64,000 bases of DNA from Stenopsyche tienmushanensis (lineage: Eukaryota; Arthropoda; Insecta; Trichoptera; Stenopsychidae): NCBI GenBank assembly GCA_008973525.1, contig WACJ01000045.1:62001-126000 (forward strand), in the 5' to 3' direction. The notes below the pieces were generated by a model. That model was not told the origin of the DNA and did not search any database. It worked only from the letters and a program-made list of their open reading frames with translations. The position numbers and the translations under genes were made by a program. Positions 1-10,560 of the stretch are shown here, piece by piece; position 1 is the stretch's first letter, and each line of letters starts with the position of its first letter.

Positions 1-966
1 GAAATATTTGATTATTTTTATAGTGGCAACATTTGATTTTATGCGGGTACTTTGTTATGAATATGAATTGAGTGCTGATAAAGGTCGATGATAAGAAGGT
101 TTGGTCCTATATGGGGGCAAGCTCCGATTCGGGTCTGGCGATATGTTGAGATAAAAGACTCACCCATCGCCATGATGCGGCTTCCGTTGTAAACAGGAGC
201 AGATGACGAAGTTCAGTCGCTGCGGTTGTTCATCGCCAAGGAGCACTGGCGAAAAGCGCGTGGAGATAAGCCACCCCTCGTGCACTCTGGCTGAGTGTCA
301 GCAGAGCACTGGTGCTGCATCGGGCACCACGTGTGTAGCCCACGTGACGGTGACGGCGACGCTGACGCTGACGCTGCGTCCTCGGTACACCCCTCCACCC
401 CCACCAATCACAGCTGTCGAGCTTTGACGTACATCTTGTTATTTCGACATCATGTTTCCACCCCATGCCCCAACATACACGTCTGACGCTCAGAACAGCG
501 ACTCTCAACATACAACAGTCATGTGCCAAATTAATGAAACATTTACATCATAGGCGCCCAAACATTTTTCATGGGTCTTATTTGACCCATACCATAAAAT
601 CAATCAATACATGCACATGTTTGTATTATTAACACAAATATGGATGGGGGTGAAATAAAATAAGCATTTCTTACAAAACTAACGTATGTAGTTTAATTTT
701 AGATTCTTCAAAAACTAACAAATTTTATACAAATTAGTAACTAATCTAGGATTTTGACACTTTTTGGTTAGTGCGTATTTATAAAATAATTAAAAAAAAA
801 AAACGCTTTTGTCCATCGGAGCCAAGTCTGGTGAATATGGAGGGTGTAGAAGTTCTTCCCATTTTAATTCCTTGATTTTTTCAGATGTCTTCTTCGTCGG
901 TTGTGTATTGTTGTCTTACAGAATCACTAAATTACTCCAGATTATCACTTTCCAATTACTAACAAT
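1..966. other. Intergenic stretch, no gene seen
   Basis: No reading frame here looks like a conserved protein. The only structure is a short hexamer run at 346-375 (listed separately) in a locally GC-rich patch at about 200-480. From 530 onward the sequence is AT-rich and featureless. Confidence 0.5.
346..375. repeat. Short hexamer tandem repeat, GACGCT-like
   Basis: Five consecutive 6-bp units (GACGGT, GACGGC, then three GACGCT) lie end to end. The small open frames across it are low-complexity by-products of the repeat. Confidence 0.75.
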
Positions 967-1385
967 CAGAGGCGTTACAAATCAAGCGCCCGCCACGGAC
1001 GCAACTGGGCTTGGGGCGTAAAACGCAGAATACCGACCCGGTCAAGAGCTGCTTATACTTTTTATTTTATTTTACATGAATGCACAGTCATTGATTCTGT
1101 CAGTTTTTTTATATTATATACTAAGTTGACGAATCCCTCTTTTATTCGTCATCACTTAAACATTAGTCTATAATTGGGGATAGCATAAGCCCGCAATAAA
1201 ATAAAGACAACAATATTTTAGATCGATTATAAAATTTAAGCCACCCACCCGATCAGTCTTCTTCGGATAGCTTCGTTTTGTAATGAGAATTCTGTAGAAA
1301 TGTCATATCAGCGATCCGAAAAGCGGACCAGTTGGACATACAGACCTTTTGACAACTCCGTCCTCTTTTAGGGCTTTTTAAGCTA
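967..1385 (+). mobile_element. Family A hAT-like MITE, copy 1
   Basis: The copy starts with a decayed terminal motif (CAGAGGCGTTAC) followed by the family's GC-rich head (GCGCCCGCCACGG...), which is also seen near 4,030, 11,790 and 38,090. The inverted core GATCCGAAAAGCGGACC lies at 1,313-1,329, then the TTTTAGGGCTTTTT stretch. The right third of the full-length element (compare 4,007-4,751) is missing. Non-coding. Confidence 0.7.
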
Positions 1386-1761
1386 ACTTGCTAACAACCC
1401 CTGATCGAAAAACAGCAGCATATAATGCCAAATGTGATTTTGATCGGTAGCCTTAACAATAATAACTTTTTTTCACTCATTAATATTACTGTCCAACAGT
1501 TCTTTTTAAAAAAAACTTACGGAAATGCTGTCTTGGCACCCACGATGCCAGTTAAATACGTTTTTGAAATTGACACCGAGCTACTCACATTGATAGAGCT
1601 TACTTAGTGGCGGATTTATTACTCGTGAGCAGGGCTTCGAACCGTTATTTTTTCATTTCATTTTTGGTTTCGGTTACGTTCCTAACATTTATATCGGTTC
1701 GTTTACAGTTTTCGTTCCGGTAAAAAACGGTTTTCGATTTTGCTACGGATGATATTGTAGA
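1386..1761. other. Intergenic, nothing recognised
   Basis: AT-rich sequence between two repeat copies, with no conserved coding frame and no repeat shared with the rest of the window that I could see. Confidence 0.4.
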
Positions 1762-2109
1762 ATGGGCGATTTACTATCCCCATGCAATAGCGCTGTTGAT
1801 CTGGGCGTATATAATTCACCAGATTAAAAGCGACATCTTCCGTCTCTCTTTAGGTGCAATTTGCTATTTTAACAGCGCCGTCTTCTGTGGCGCTACGGGG
1901 ACATTGCACCTGCGATTACCGACCGATCGTTTCTTGCGTGTGCACCTTTGCCGTCGAAAGGAGTCGGCGGTTGGCCTTGGCTGCGGGAGGACGTCCTTTC
2001 CGCAGCCAAATCCCTCTCTCTCGTGCTGAATAAAAAGTTACCTAGAGAAAAGAGTCTCTTCGTTCAACGCCCGTCCACCCCCAATCATCCGTCCCACTGT
2101 ACATGATCC
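1762..2109 (+). repeat. Interspersed repeat family C, copy 1
   Basis: This ~350-bp block recurs at 8,456-8,852 (opposite strand) and 20,766-21,112. Shared landmarks in order are ATGGGCGATTTA, GCGACATCTTCCGTCTCTC, a hairpin (GGCTGCGGGA...TTCCGCAGCC, 1,979-2,007), a GAATAAAA stretch and a tail near CATCCGTCC. It is not clearly coding. It could be a solo LTR, a SINE-like unit or a LINE leader, and I cannot assign a class. Confidence 0.65.
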
Positions 2110-4006
2110 ATCATTTATAAAATTCCTTCTTCTATAATATAATAAGCATTCTTCACGAATAGTTTCTATAAAATTTTAGAGTTACCACGTAGGCGATAAA
2201 TATAATATGAATGATTATTTAAAGGTGTTGGCTTATGCTGTAATCGTACCCACTCATTCTCTATGGATGCGCACAGCCGAATACTTAGTTCGTTGTCTAT
2301 GGGATGAATAAATAGCGCATTGATCAAGGGACTCCCCAATCTTACTTGACTACTACATGAATTTGAAATAAGATGTGCAAATTTTAATTATTCGAATTTA
2401 AAGACAGAGCAGCTTTATCTTGGAAATATTTAAAAACTACTCTGGATCAAATTGATATTGTTAAAAACTATGGAATATGGAATTCAATAAATTTTTGCCC
2501 CTATCAATGATATTAGGGCGTACCACATGAACGTTCGGTATTCGTATATGAGAATTGAAACGCCATAACTCTTAAATAATACAATAAATAAAATAGAAAT
2601 AATCTGCATTAATTAGCTTCAATAGTATGTTTCCAACAAAAAATTAAATTTATTCTATTTTTATAAAATTTCCTGCTTTTATCATACAATCAATAAATTC
2701 TAACATCTCTAAGCGCTTTAGTTCTTTTGCATTCTGTCTTTGCTGAAATCTTATTATCGAGATTCATATTTTTAAAACGAAGACTAGCGTACATTTGTAA
2801 ATTTCAAATATTCCCACATGTAAAATATTGTATACATCATTATCAATCACGGTCGATCTTTAACTAAATAAAATTCCGATTCTTCATGTGGCATGCCCTT
2901 TATCATACATTGGCTCATGGCTTATCCTCCCATTTCCATGATAACAATCAGTTTTGTGCCCTGTTATAAAAATCTTGAATTATTACTGTGATCCAGATTA
3001 TGACCTGAACGGGTCATAGCTTACTAAACGCCACTCGCTGCTCCGAATTACTGATTTGCTTGTTGATGAGCAATGGGATCTCATAACATTTTAATTTTAT
3101 TTATTTGAGGACATATTGAATAATAATTCAGGAAACGTCTTCGTTGTGGGCAATTAAATGAAAAATCGTTCTTCGCTTGATTTTCAAAATGAATCTTCCA
3201 TTAAAGTGAGGTTGTTAACCTCCATTCTGGACACTGGACATAATATGATATGCCATCTGCAATGTCGTTGCTATTGAACACCTCTCCATGAAGAAGAATC
3301 GGCATCACAATCTCACATTATATTTTCTATAGGCGTCCGATGAAAAATTCAATGCATTGTAGTCGAGGACTTGCCAAACATGCTACCTGAACATTTTAAA
3401 TTGACGATACATTTGGAAAATGTATATTCAAAAAAATAAAATACATGCAACTCTTCAAATGTTTCCAGATGTGAAAAATTATAGAACAAATTGATTTGAA
3501 TTGTTCAGATTAAATTTGATCATCGAAAACCTGGTTTACATCCCTTATTTAAATCCTGGCGGTCGAACATATAAATATACCAAACACATGTGCATTCATT
3601 TTGTGCATTGGAAGATTGTTGAAATAACAAACACCAAACTGTTTTCATCATATCAAATTCCAAAAATGCACCACAAAGAAATTCAAATAAGTTCATAGAA
3701 TATTTTTTCACTTTAAACATCTTTTCTTCTTCGTTTAGTGTCGTTTTTTCGCAATTTTCGAAAAAAATCCCACGAACTTATTGAGTGATGTGTTGTAATG
3801 AAAACGCGGATGAGAAAAAATAAATGTTTTCTCAAGCGATAAATGAGAAAAAAGCCATAATCCTGACACTTCCCCTTCCTCACGACTGGTCATAAGAGGT
3901 CCGCCATTGTATCGCAATTAAATCACGTGACTCACGTTCCTATGGTGTATTTAAATAGCAGTTAGTAGCAAATAACAATCATGTGACGCCACGCTACAAT
4001 CGAATC
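2110..4006. other. Intergenic; possible mariner end at 2,513-2,540
   Basis: No gene is recognised. At about 2,513-2,540 a motif (GCGTACCACATGAACGTTCG) closely matches one at about 61,232 beside a mariner 3' end, so it may be a stray mariner terminus. At 3,774-3,793 the string ACGAACTTATTGAGTGATGT recurs at about 5,289 just past another mariner remnant. Confidence 0.4.
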
Positions 4007-4751
4007 CAGGGCCGTAACAAGGGGGTGGCAAAGCAGATGCTCGCCACGGGCGCAATTGGGCTTAGATCGCAAAACGCAGAATACTGACCCAGTCGAGAGT
4101 TGCGCATTGTTTTTATTTTACATGACCATTTTACTTTACACGAATCAACACTGATTGGCTCTGTCCGTTTTTATAATATATACTAAGTTGTCTAATCTAA
4201 TAAGCCCGTAAAAAATTAAGACAACCGATTATAAAATTAAAACAGCTCACCCGATCAGTATTTTTCAAACAACGTCATTTCATATTGTGAGTTTGTAATC
4301 GTTCTATGGATCGCGGGGTGCTCTTTTGTCATATCAGCGGTCCGTAAAGCGGACCGATTGGACACACAAACCTTGTGGCCACTCCGTTCTCCGACAGAGA
4401 CGTAGAGTGTTTAGCAGTTCGGATATTGTGAATGACAACTTTTGACAACTTTGTTTTGTAATGAGAGTTCGCAATAGACATGTTCGGGTATGGCGTTCAA
4501 TCGCGAGGCATGTCATCATGAATCGTCATGTCAGCGGTCCGAAAAACGGACCGGTTAGATACAGAGACCGTGTGGCGCCACGAGGCCACTCGAATTTGAT
4601 AATGAGCTTGTCCTTGCCGACATGGATATTAAATTCAGGATTTACATGATTTTATAATTTGATAAATATGTTTTATAATTTGATTTTCGGGTGGGGGGGC
4701 GCAAATTAGATACTTGACAAGGGCGCTTCATACCCTCGTCGTACGGCTCTA
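4007..4751 (+). mobile_element. Family A hAT-like MITE, full-length copy with target duplication
   Basis: This is the best-preserved member. It begins CAGGGCCGTAACAAGG and ends, read on the other strand, TAGAGCCGTACGACGAGG, so the ends are imperfect inverted repeats. The flanks form an 8-bp direct repeat with one transition (ATCGAATC at 3,999-4,006; ATTGAATC at 4,752-4,759). An 8-bp duplication and a (C/T)AG start are hAT features. It has no transposase and would depend on another element. It carries two inverted cores (4,339-4,355 and 4,536-4,552) because about 195 bp is duplicated internally. Confidence 0.82.
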
Positions 4752-5018
4752 ATTGAATCCTCAAAATATATAAATTAATATAGCATAGTAACTGCCATTT
4801 AGGCAGTTTGGACTTTGCTCCATCGAGACAATATAAAAATGTCCACAAAATAATTTTGGTCGACCATAACATTTGTCCATTCGCATCGATATTTGTCCAT
4901 GAGAAAGCTCTGTTCGGAGTGAGTGCCGCTTTAACTCACATTCGATCAAAAGCACAACGCGTCCACAATTCAGAGCGCTGTTTTGGCACAATAAAAATAT
5001 TTTTTCATGCGGTCAACA

Positions 5019-5247
5019 ATGGAAAAATTTCAATTTGAATTGCTTCCCCATCTACCGTATTCGTCGGATCTGATTCCAACCAAGATCTAAAAATAATGCA
5101 CCAGGAAAAGAGATTTGGATCCAATGAAAAAGTGATTGCCTATTTTGAGACCAAAGATAAATCGTTCTACAAAAAAAAGGCATCGAAATGTTAGAGAAGC
5201 GTTGGAATAAATGCACCACTCTTGAATGAGACTATGTTGATGAATAA
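5019..5247 (+). pseudogene. Mariner transposase, C-terminal remnant
   Basis: The frame from 5,019 reads like the end of a mariner transposase: FELLPHLPYSSDLIPTK (normally HPPYSPDLAPSDY), KRFGSNEKVIAYFETKDKSF, then IEMLEKRWNKCTTLE and a final DYVDE before TAA at 5,245-5,247. One frameshift lies in an A-rich run near 5,172-5,180. The third catalytic Asp position (SSDL, normally SPDL) is still visible, but the N-terminal two thirds are absent, so this copy is dead. Confidence 0.82.
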
Positions 5248-5299
5248 AGTCGTTGTTTGTTAAAAAAAGTTGCTTTATTAGTCATCCTACGAACTTATT

Positions 5300-7918
5300 G
5301 AGTGATGTTAGTAGAAACAAATCAATTTGTTAGTTTTTAACTATTACAAAAACCATTTTCAATTATTACGTCTCCCTAAAGAATTTTGGTTGATTAACGA
5401 TAACCGGAAACCAGCTGCCTGTATTCTTGCACCCTCAAGGGATGCATTTTCAAAAGGATGTGGATGCATTTAAGCAATTAGCACTCTCTGCAAGCTTCTA
5501 TGATGTCGAATGTGCAAAAAAATATATATTGACAAGTGCGAGTGCAAAATAGAGTGGCGAATGCCGAATGAAGTCGTCAATGAAGTAGGATGTGAAGTGA
5601 ATCTTGGCAAACCAATCGTGACAAGCAACTAATCAAGTCTGTTAGTCAAACGTGACATCCAATAACTGAAAAACGTATAGGCAGCTATTTGCTGGTCTCC
5701 GACGGGATCGCAATTGGGTTAAGTGGACAAACAAGTGTAAATCAAAAGGATGATATGAAGACCGGGAATAGAACCGGGCTGGAGTACCTCTTCAACAATA
5801 GACGTCGCTTTTAGATGCACTCAGAATTGGGCATTGTCGCTCTTCCATTCGTCAGGACCTAATCACATCAATCAGGAGGAGCATATATTCCCCTAAGATA
5901 TTTTAGCATGCATCATCTATCGGCTATAAAATATATATAATACGCTTGATGAATCTTCCACGTTGCATAGCAGTGGATCTTCATCCTCGTTTTCGACATA
6001 TTTAAAGCTTCAAACCACAGAAACAATCATTTTTGCAGGTATAAAAAACCGTCAAGGATCGGGGTCTTCAAGTTGACGTCTGATATGCTCGAAGAAAAGG
6101 CGCCGTGCCATAGGAGTCTCGCAGATGGGATCACTCTATAAATACAAAATTATAAATAAATATCGTGGAAAAGGATAGGCATCTTTTTATCATCACTAAC
6201 CTGATATTTCTCCATTCAAAGACAGCAAATAAACCTGATAGCTGTCTGCTGTAGTCAATAGCCTGGAAGGGCTTCTACCCTCCTACATAACAATACTTTA
6301 GAGATGCTCCAATCGTGTTCTCTTCGTAGACTTTGCAGATTTATGGTTTCGCTTCTGATGTGGCTTTGTCCAATTTAAACACGAAGAGCGTTAAAAGAGA
6401 AATATTCTATATGTTCTATATACAAACAGATTCATTTTGTTTTTAATTAATATAATTTAGATGCATAAAGCACATAAATGAATTTTAGAATTCATGATTT
6501 ATATCCTTTAGCTCTTCTTACTATTCTCTCGTATATTATTAATGATTCTCTGAATATAATAATACTATTGTAGTGCGGTTAATTCCATCCAAATAAAGCA
6601 ACGCGGACAAATCTAAAAGATGTCTATATTAAACTTGATTACAATGACATTGCATCGCCTTAATTATAAACCATAACAAACCATATTGGCGAGCTTTTAC
6701 TAATTCGATTTTCAAACTATACCGTGAAAGCAGACTATAAAATTATTTATGATCCCACAATAATAACTTGGCTTAATATTAATCAAAACAAATAAATTCG
6801 CCACATAAAATTCACACAACCATTTAAAAAATATTACGACATTTAAATAACATAGCATTAATATCAAAAATACACAATGCTCGCATTTCGATCGTTTTAT
6901 ATCATACACATGGACATGGTCGTTATTATTATTTTCACGATCAGCTCGAGCGCAATTAAGACTAAAATATTCCAATGACAGATGACGACCTAACCTAAAA
7001 TTATCGATTCGCATTTATGATCTCGCCTTCGGACATTTCAAACATTGCACGCAATACAATTTTGTTTATGAGCATTTTCCGCCGATTTTAATCGACCGCA
7101 TTAAAATAATTGCGGTTTTAATCGATATCGTACGAATTCATAACGTCAAACGCGCAGCGCTGCCAACGCGAAATAGTGCTCGATCTAATTCATTTCGGCC
7201 GTCGCTCGACGCGTCGAATAAATGCGAAATTAATTTCAATCGATCGTCCACTAATTCTGGCACATCTGCTTTTTTTTTAAAAAAACTGATGAGAATTATT
7301 GTATTAATATTGTAAATTGTCATGCAACGTGAGTCTTTTGATATGTTAAAAAATCACATCGCCGTGTTGCATTATTCAACATTGATATGCAAAAGGGGAC
7401 ATTTGGCGATGTAAATTTGTTTCAGATCGCTCAAATTGATCTTATGTTTGCAATAAAATTTATTTTGAATGTATAAATAGTGATCTCGCCTTATATGCAT
7501 ACGTTATGGCAGTTTGATTGAGATCTCGTGATGCTTGAGTTTTTCGGTTTCCCTTTTTAAGACTTGCACGATTGAATTTTTATTTGTTATCTATCGCTAA
7601 TGGTTCCGCATATGACGCCTTATATGAATTGTAACTGTTCCCTGTTATTTTTATTGATTTGCTTGGACAGTTAAGATATGAATTGTGACGCAAATCGTCC
7701 TAAGAAAGTTGTCTAGGCCACTTTTTGGTTTATATATTGATTAAATCTCAGAGATCAGATCAGTTAGAGTGATGCTAACTAATAGAAGGCGCATATGAGC
7801 CCATACCCTTTTGAGTCTTTTAGCATGATCCCAATGAACTTTTTGGGTGCAAAAATGATCATGTTAAGAGAAAGGTAGTATTATTACCTTATTGGCCCTG
7901 TCTGATTTCCTTGTATAT
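5300..7918. other. Long intergenic stretch without a recognised gene
   Basis: None of the short open frames has recognisable protein features. A patch at about 7,040-7,330 is less AT-rich, with many CG dinucleotides and TTAAT/ATTAA words. It looks more like retained single-copy DNA than transposon debris, but no function can be given. Confidence 0.4.
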
Positions 7919-8362
7919 CTACCCGTAAACCGTTAGGGTGAGGTCGTCAGCATAGATCACAAAGTCGCAGTCAGTTGGCAACGCAGATTGAAGGACGTCA
8001 TCCAGTATTGTGTTCCAGAGCAGTGGTCCCAGGATCCTTGCGGGCATCCCATTGAGAACCTTCGTTGTATCAACTCCCTTCCTGCCTGAGCGACGACGTA
8101 AGAATAGTAAGAATCCTGTGGACCCACGCATCGCTGCTTACGCAGCTGACGCGTGGGTCCACAGGATCAGCTACCAGATGATCTCCAGGATCCTGCTGAG
8201 GAGGAAACAGTTGCCCTTCGTGCTAATTACCAAGGCATTCCGCACCGTGTCCAGCAAGGGCCTGTTGGTGTTGGTCGGCGTACTTCCAGGCAGATCATGT
8301 TGAACATAGAAAAATGTTGCCAATCCCTCCAACTTTAGGGAATTCATGGCTTTTTGCAACAA
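7919..8362 (-). pseudogene. R1-like LINE reverse transcriptase fragment
   Basis: The minus strand contains GPLLWNTILDDVLQSALP followed by CDFVIYADDLTL. This is the palm region of an R1-clade reverse transcriptase with the catalytic YADD box. Upstream, in another frame, NRPLLDTVRNALVIS and SRILEIIW look like more of the same protein. The open frame breaks at 8,131, where a strong inverted repeat lies (8,113-8,167). The element is truncated and inactive. It runs in the same direction as the family C block next to it (8,456-8,852). Confidence 0.75.
8113..8167. repeat. Perfect 17-bp inverted repeat with nested hairpin
   Basis: ATCCTGTGGACCCACGC (8,113-8,129) and its exact reverse complement (8,151-8,167) flank a 21-bp centre that itself contains GCTGC/GCAGC. 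It sits inside the R1-like reverse transcriptase remnant and interrupts its frame. Confidence 0.9.
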
Positions 8363-8455
8363 ATATGAGGAAAAATGGATTCCTGGGACCTTATATGACT
8401 TCGATAGGATCGTAGTCTCGGGTGGCTCCCCGTTCCCAGGCGCTTGTCCGAATGG

Positions 8456-8852
8456 CCGCGTTAACGCACGGGTTCATTCTTCTTTTGAATCATGTGTAGC
8501 CCAACGGATGGTTGGCGTCGGACAAAAAGGCTCTCTTCTATTAATACCTTTTATTCGTCACAAGAGCGAGATCTGGCTGCGGAAAGGACGTCTTCCCGCA
8601 GCCAAGGCCAACTAACGACCCTCCTCGTCGACTCCTATATCCTGCGCTTCATGACCGAGTCGGCAACGGTGCACGCGCAAGAAGCAATCGGTCGGTAATT
8701 GCAGGTGCAATGTCCCCGCAGCGCCACAGAAGACGGCGCTGTTAAAATAGCTCATTGCACCTAAAGAGAGACGGAAGATGTCGCTCTTAATCTGGCAAAT
8801 TAAATTCGTCCAGATCAATAGCGCTACTGCATGGGGATGTTAAATCGCCCAT
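8456..8852 (-). repeat. Interspersed repeat family C, copy 2
   Basis: This is the reverse-complement copy of the block at 1,762. It includes the hairpin (8,575-8,603) and the GCGACATCTTCCGTCTCTC word. Its tail, with CTACACATGATTC and GTGCGTTAACGCGG, also matches the tail of the 20.8-kb copy, so the family extends past the ACACA motif. It leads directly into the R1-like fragment in the same orientation. Confidence 0.7.
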
Positions 8853-8904
8853 GCATTTTTGTTGTGTGGGCTGGCATTCTATTCCATATTTGGCATGTTA
8901 TGGT

Positions 8905-9075
8905 ACAGGGACTGTTAATTTGGATTTTATTGAAATGTAGCACAAAATATAATTAAGTTATATTATTTTGCTGTACACAGGGAATATTCATCTATTATAA
9001 CAAAATAATTTCCTAATATAGTTTAAGCTGTAGACTACGTGGGGCGCAATTTAAAATATGGACGGGGGACTGTTC
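8905..9075 (+). repeat. Interspersed repeat family B, copy 1
   Basis: It shares GAATATTCATCTATTATAAC, AAAATAATTTCCTAATATAG and a GTAGACTACGTGG word with the inverted copy at 16,125-16,290, and GGAATATTCATCTATT with about 21,215. AT-rich and non-coding. The class is unknown. Confidence 0.6.
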
Positions 9076-10329
9076 ACAAAATACTGAGACATACAATATA
9101 TTAATAAGAGAATAATTAATATTCATTGTGAACAATGGGAGGTCAGTAGTGAGTGATATTTGCGATGCAAAATTATATTATGCGTGCAGATATGGAATGT
9201 TGGCGCCGATGCATAAGTTGCATCAATCATTGGCTATGCAGATTTAGGATAAAATCGATTCAAATTTAATATCTGTCTGCAGCGATACTCCTCGAACATT
9301 TCAAGATGCATGGGCTGTTAGAAAGGCTAGAGATTATTTATTTTTGTTTACGAGGAGTTATAAAATACCAACTTCCGAGTGGCTTGTACTCAATTGTTCA
9401 TCAGCAGTAAAGTCATATCTGCCAACGCACTGGGAATATTAAAGCGTTCCTTTTCGGTTTTATTGCTTCTTGGAGTGCATTTGTAAGCAGAAACGCATCT
9501 CGAATACATGCAGGCTTGGTAAGAGTCGTTTTAATGAAAAGAAAATTGCCGACATCAATAATGGAATAAGCTATCTGTTAAACAATTGCTGGACGATCTT
9601 CGGTGCTGGGTAAAATGCACCTCTTTTAATTGCATGCAACAAAACATATTCCCTACTCCTGTTGCTCCAGATTGAGTCGAATCAATAACGCAGGCAACAG
9701 TGTTTCCAGCTACAAAAATATAGGTCAATTGGATAGTTGAATACTCTCGTTGGAAACCATAACTCCTCAATCAAGGCAGTCTTATGGCTTCTAAAACATA
9801 ACGTTATAATAAATATTTATAAAATGCCGTTTTATCAAAAGGGAATGATCTAATTTTGTCTGGAAAAATGACAGTGTTGCCATGTGACGCCCTGCTTTTA
9901 AACGATATGGCAGTCGAGTGCACTGCATAAACGCCAGGTGTCAAACTGCTTTCGTCGTCAAGCGATGAATATCGCAAAAAAATAATAATATGTACCGTAA
10001 GGAATATTCGTTACTGTATATGGGTCAAGAAATGAGAAGCCCAAGGACACAATGCCGTTCCCATGATGAGAACAATGGATGCACAGGTCCCGATTGATAT
10101 ACGCACACAATTAAGGTGGCTGCCATTATTTAATTGAAATGCAAACGAGGGGACTCGTTAAAAACTCGATGCTAATTCACGAATGCACTTCCTCGCCATT
10201 AAAAATTCAGTTTGGACGACATCACAAGCACATTAAAATCATCAACGTTCAATAATCGCAGCAGATGACGTAAATTGAACGTGACTTCGAGTAATTGAGC
10301 GCGTTTATAAATTAGAACGGCCGATTAAC
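9076..10329. other. Intergenic; candidate conserved non-coding DNA at 10,080-10,320
   Basis: No gene is seen. The part from about 10,080 to 10,320 lacks repeat matches. It carries TTTAATTG, an octamer-like ATGCAAAC and several TAAT/ATTA words, a composition I associate with insect enhancers. This is only a guess from word content. Confidence 0.3.
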
Positions 10330-10560
10330 CATCAAAGCCGAGTTAGATTATACTATGGGGGAGTCTGCTCCTTCGTTTACAACAATATTATATTGACAAA
10401 ATGATATTGGAGACATGATAGGCATTTCAATAAGTGCCGTACATCACATATTGACTGAAAAATTTGACACGAGAAAGCTGTGCGGAAGATGGGTGCCGTG
10501 TTTGCTCGCAATGGAATTAATAAATAGAATAGCTTGCGAATCCCAAAATACCGTAGCCAT
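10330..10560 (+). pseudogene. Mariner transposase, N-terminal remnant with internal deletion
   Basis: ELDYTMGESAPSFTT-like residues (10,339-10,385, a mariner N-terminal helix-turn-helix) are followed, after a deletion, by ISISAVHHILTEKF and RKLCGRWVPCLL, the second HTH and the WVPRLL linker of irritans-type mariners. The catalytic part is missing. The same subfamily appears inverted at 28,455-28,660 and 62,430-62,700. Confidence 0.75.

Noticed and set aside
203..529. Overlapping open frames on both strands in a GC-rich patch
   Set aside because: They overlap each other across a hexamer repeat, have repetitive composition (TVTATLTLTLRP) and no domain or splice context.
967..1410. CTAACAAT/CTAACAAC flanks as the target duplication of the first family A copy
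   Set aside because: The right side of this copy lacks the family's right terminus, so the 7-of-8 match is likely chance.
3501..3720. Pair of 65-66-codon open frames on opposite strands
   Set aside because: No recognisable motif, composition like the surrounding AT-rich DNA, no start context or neighbouring exon.
7138..7323. 61-codon minus-strand frame in a CG-richer patch
   Set aside because: No family resemblance and a T-run inside the frame. Noted only as possible single-copy DNA.
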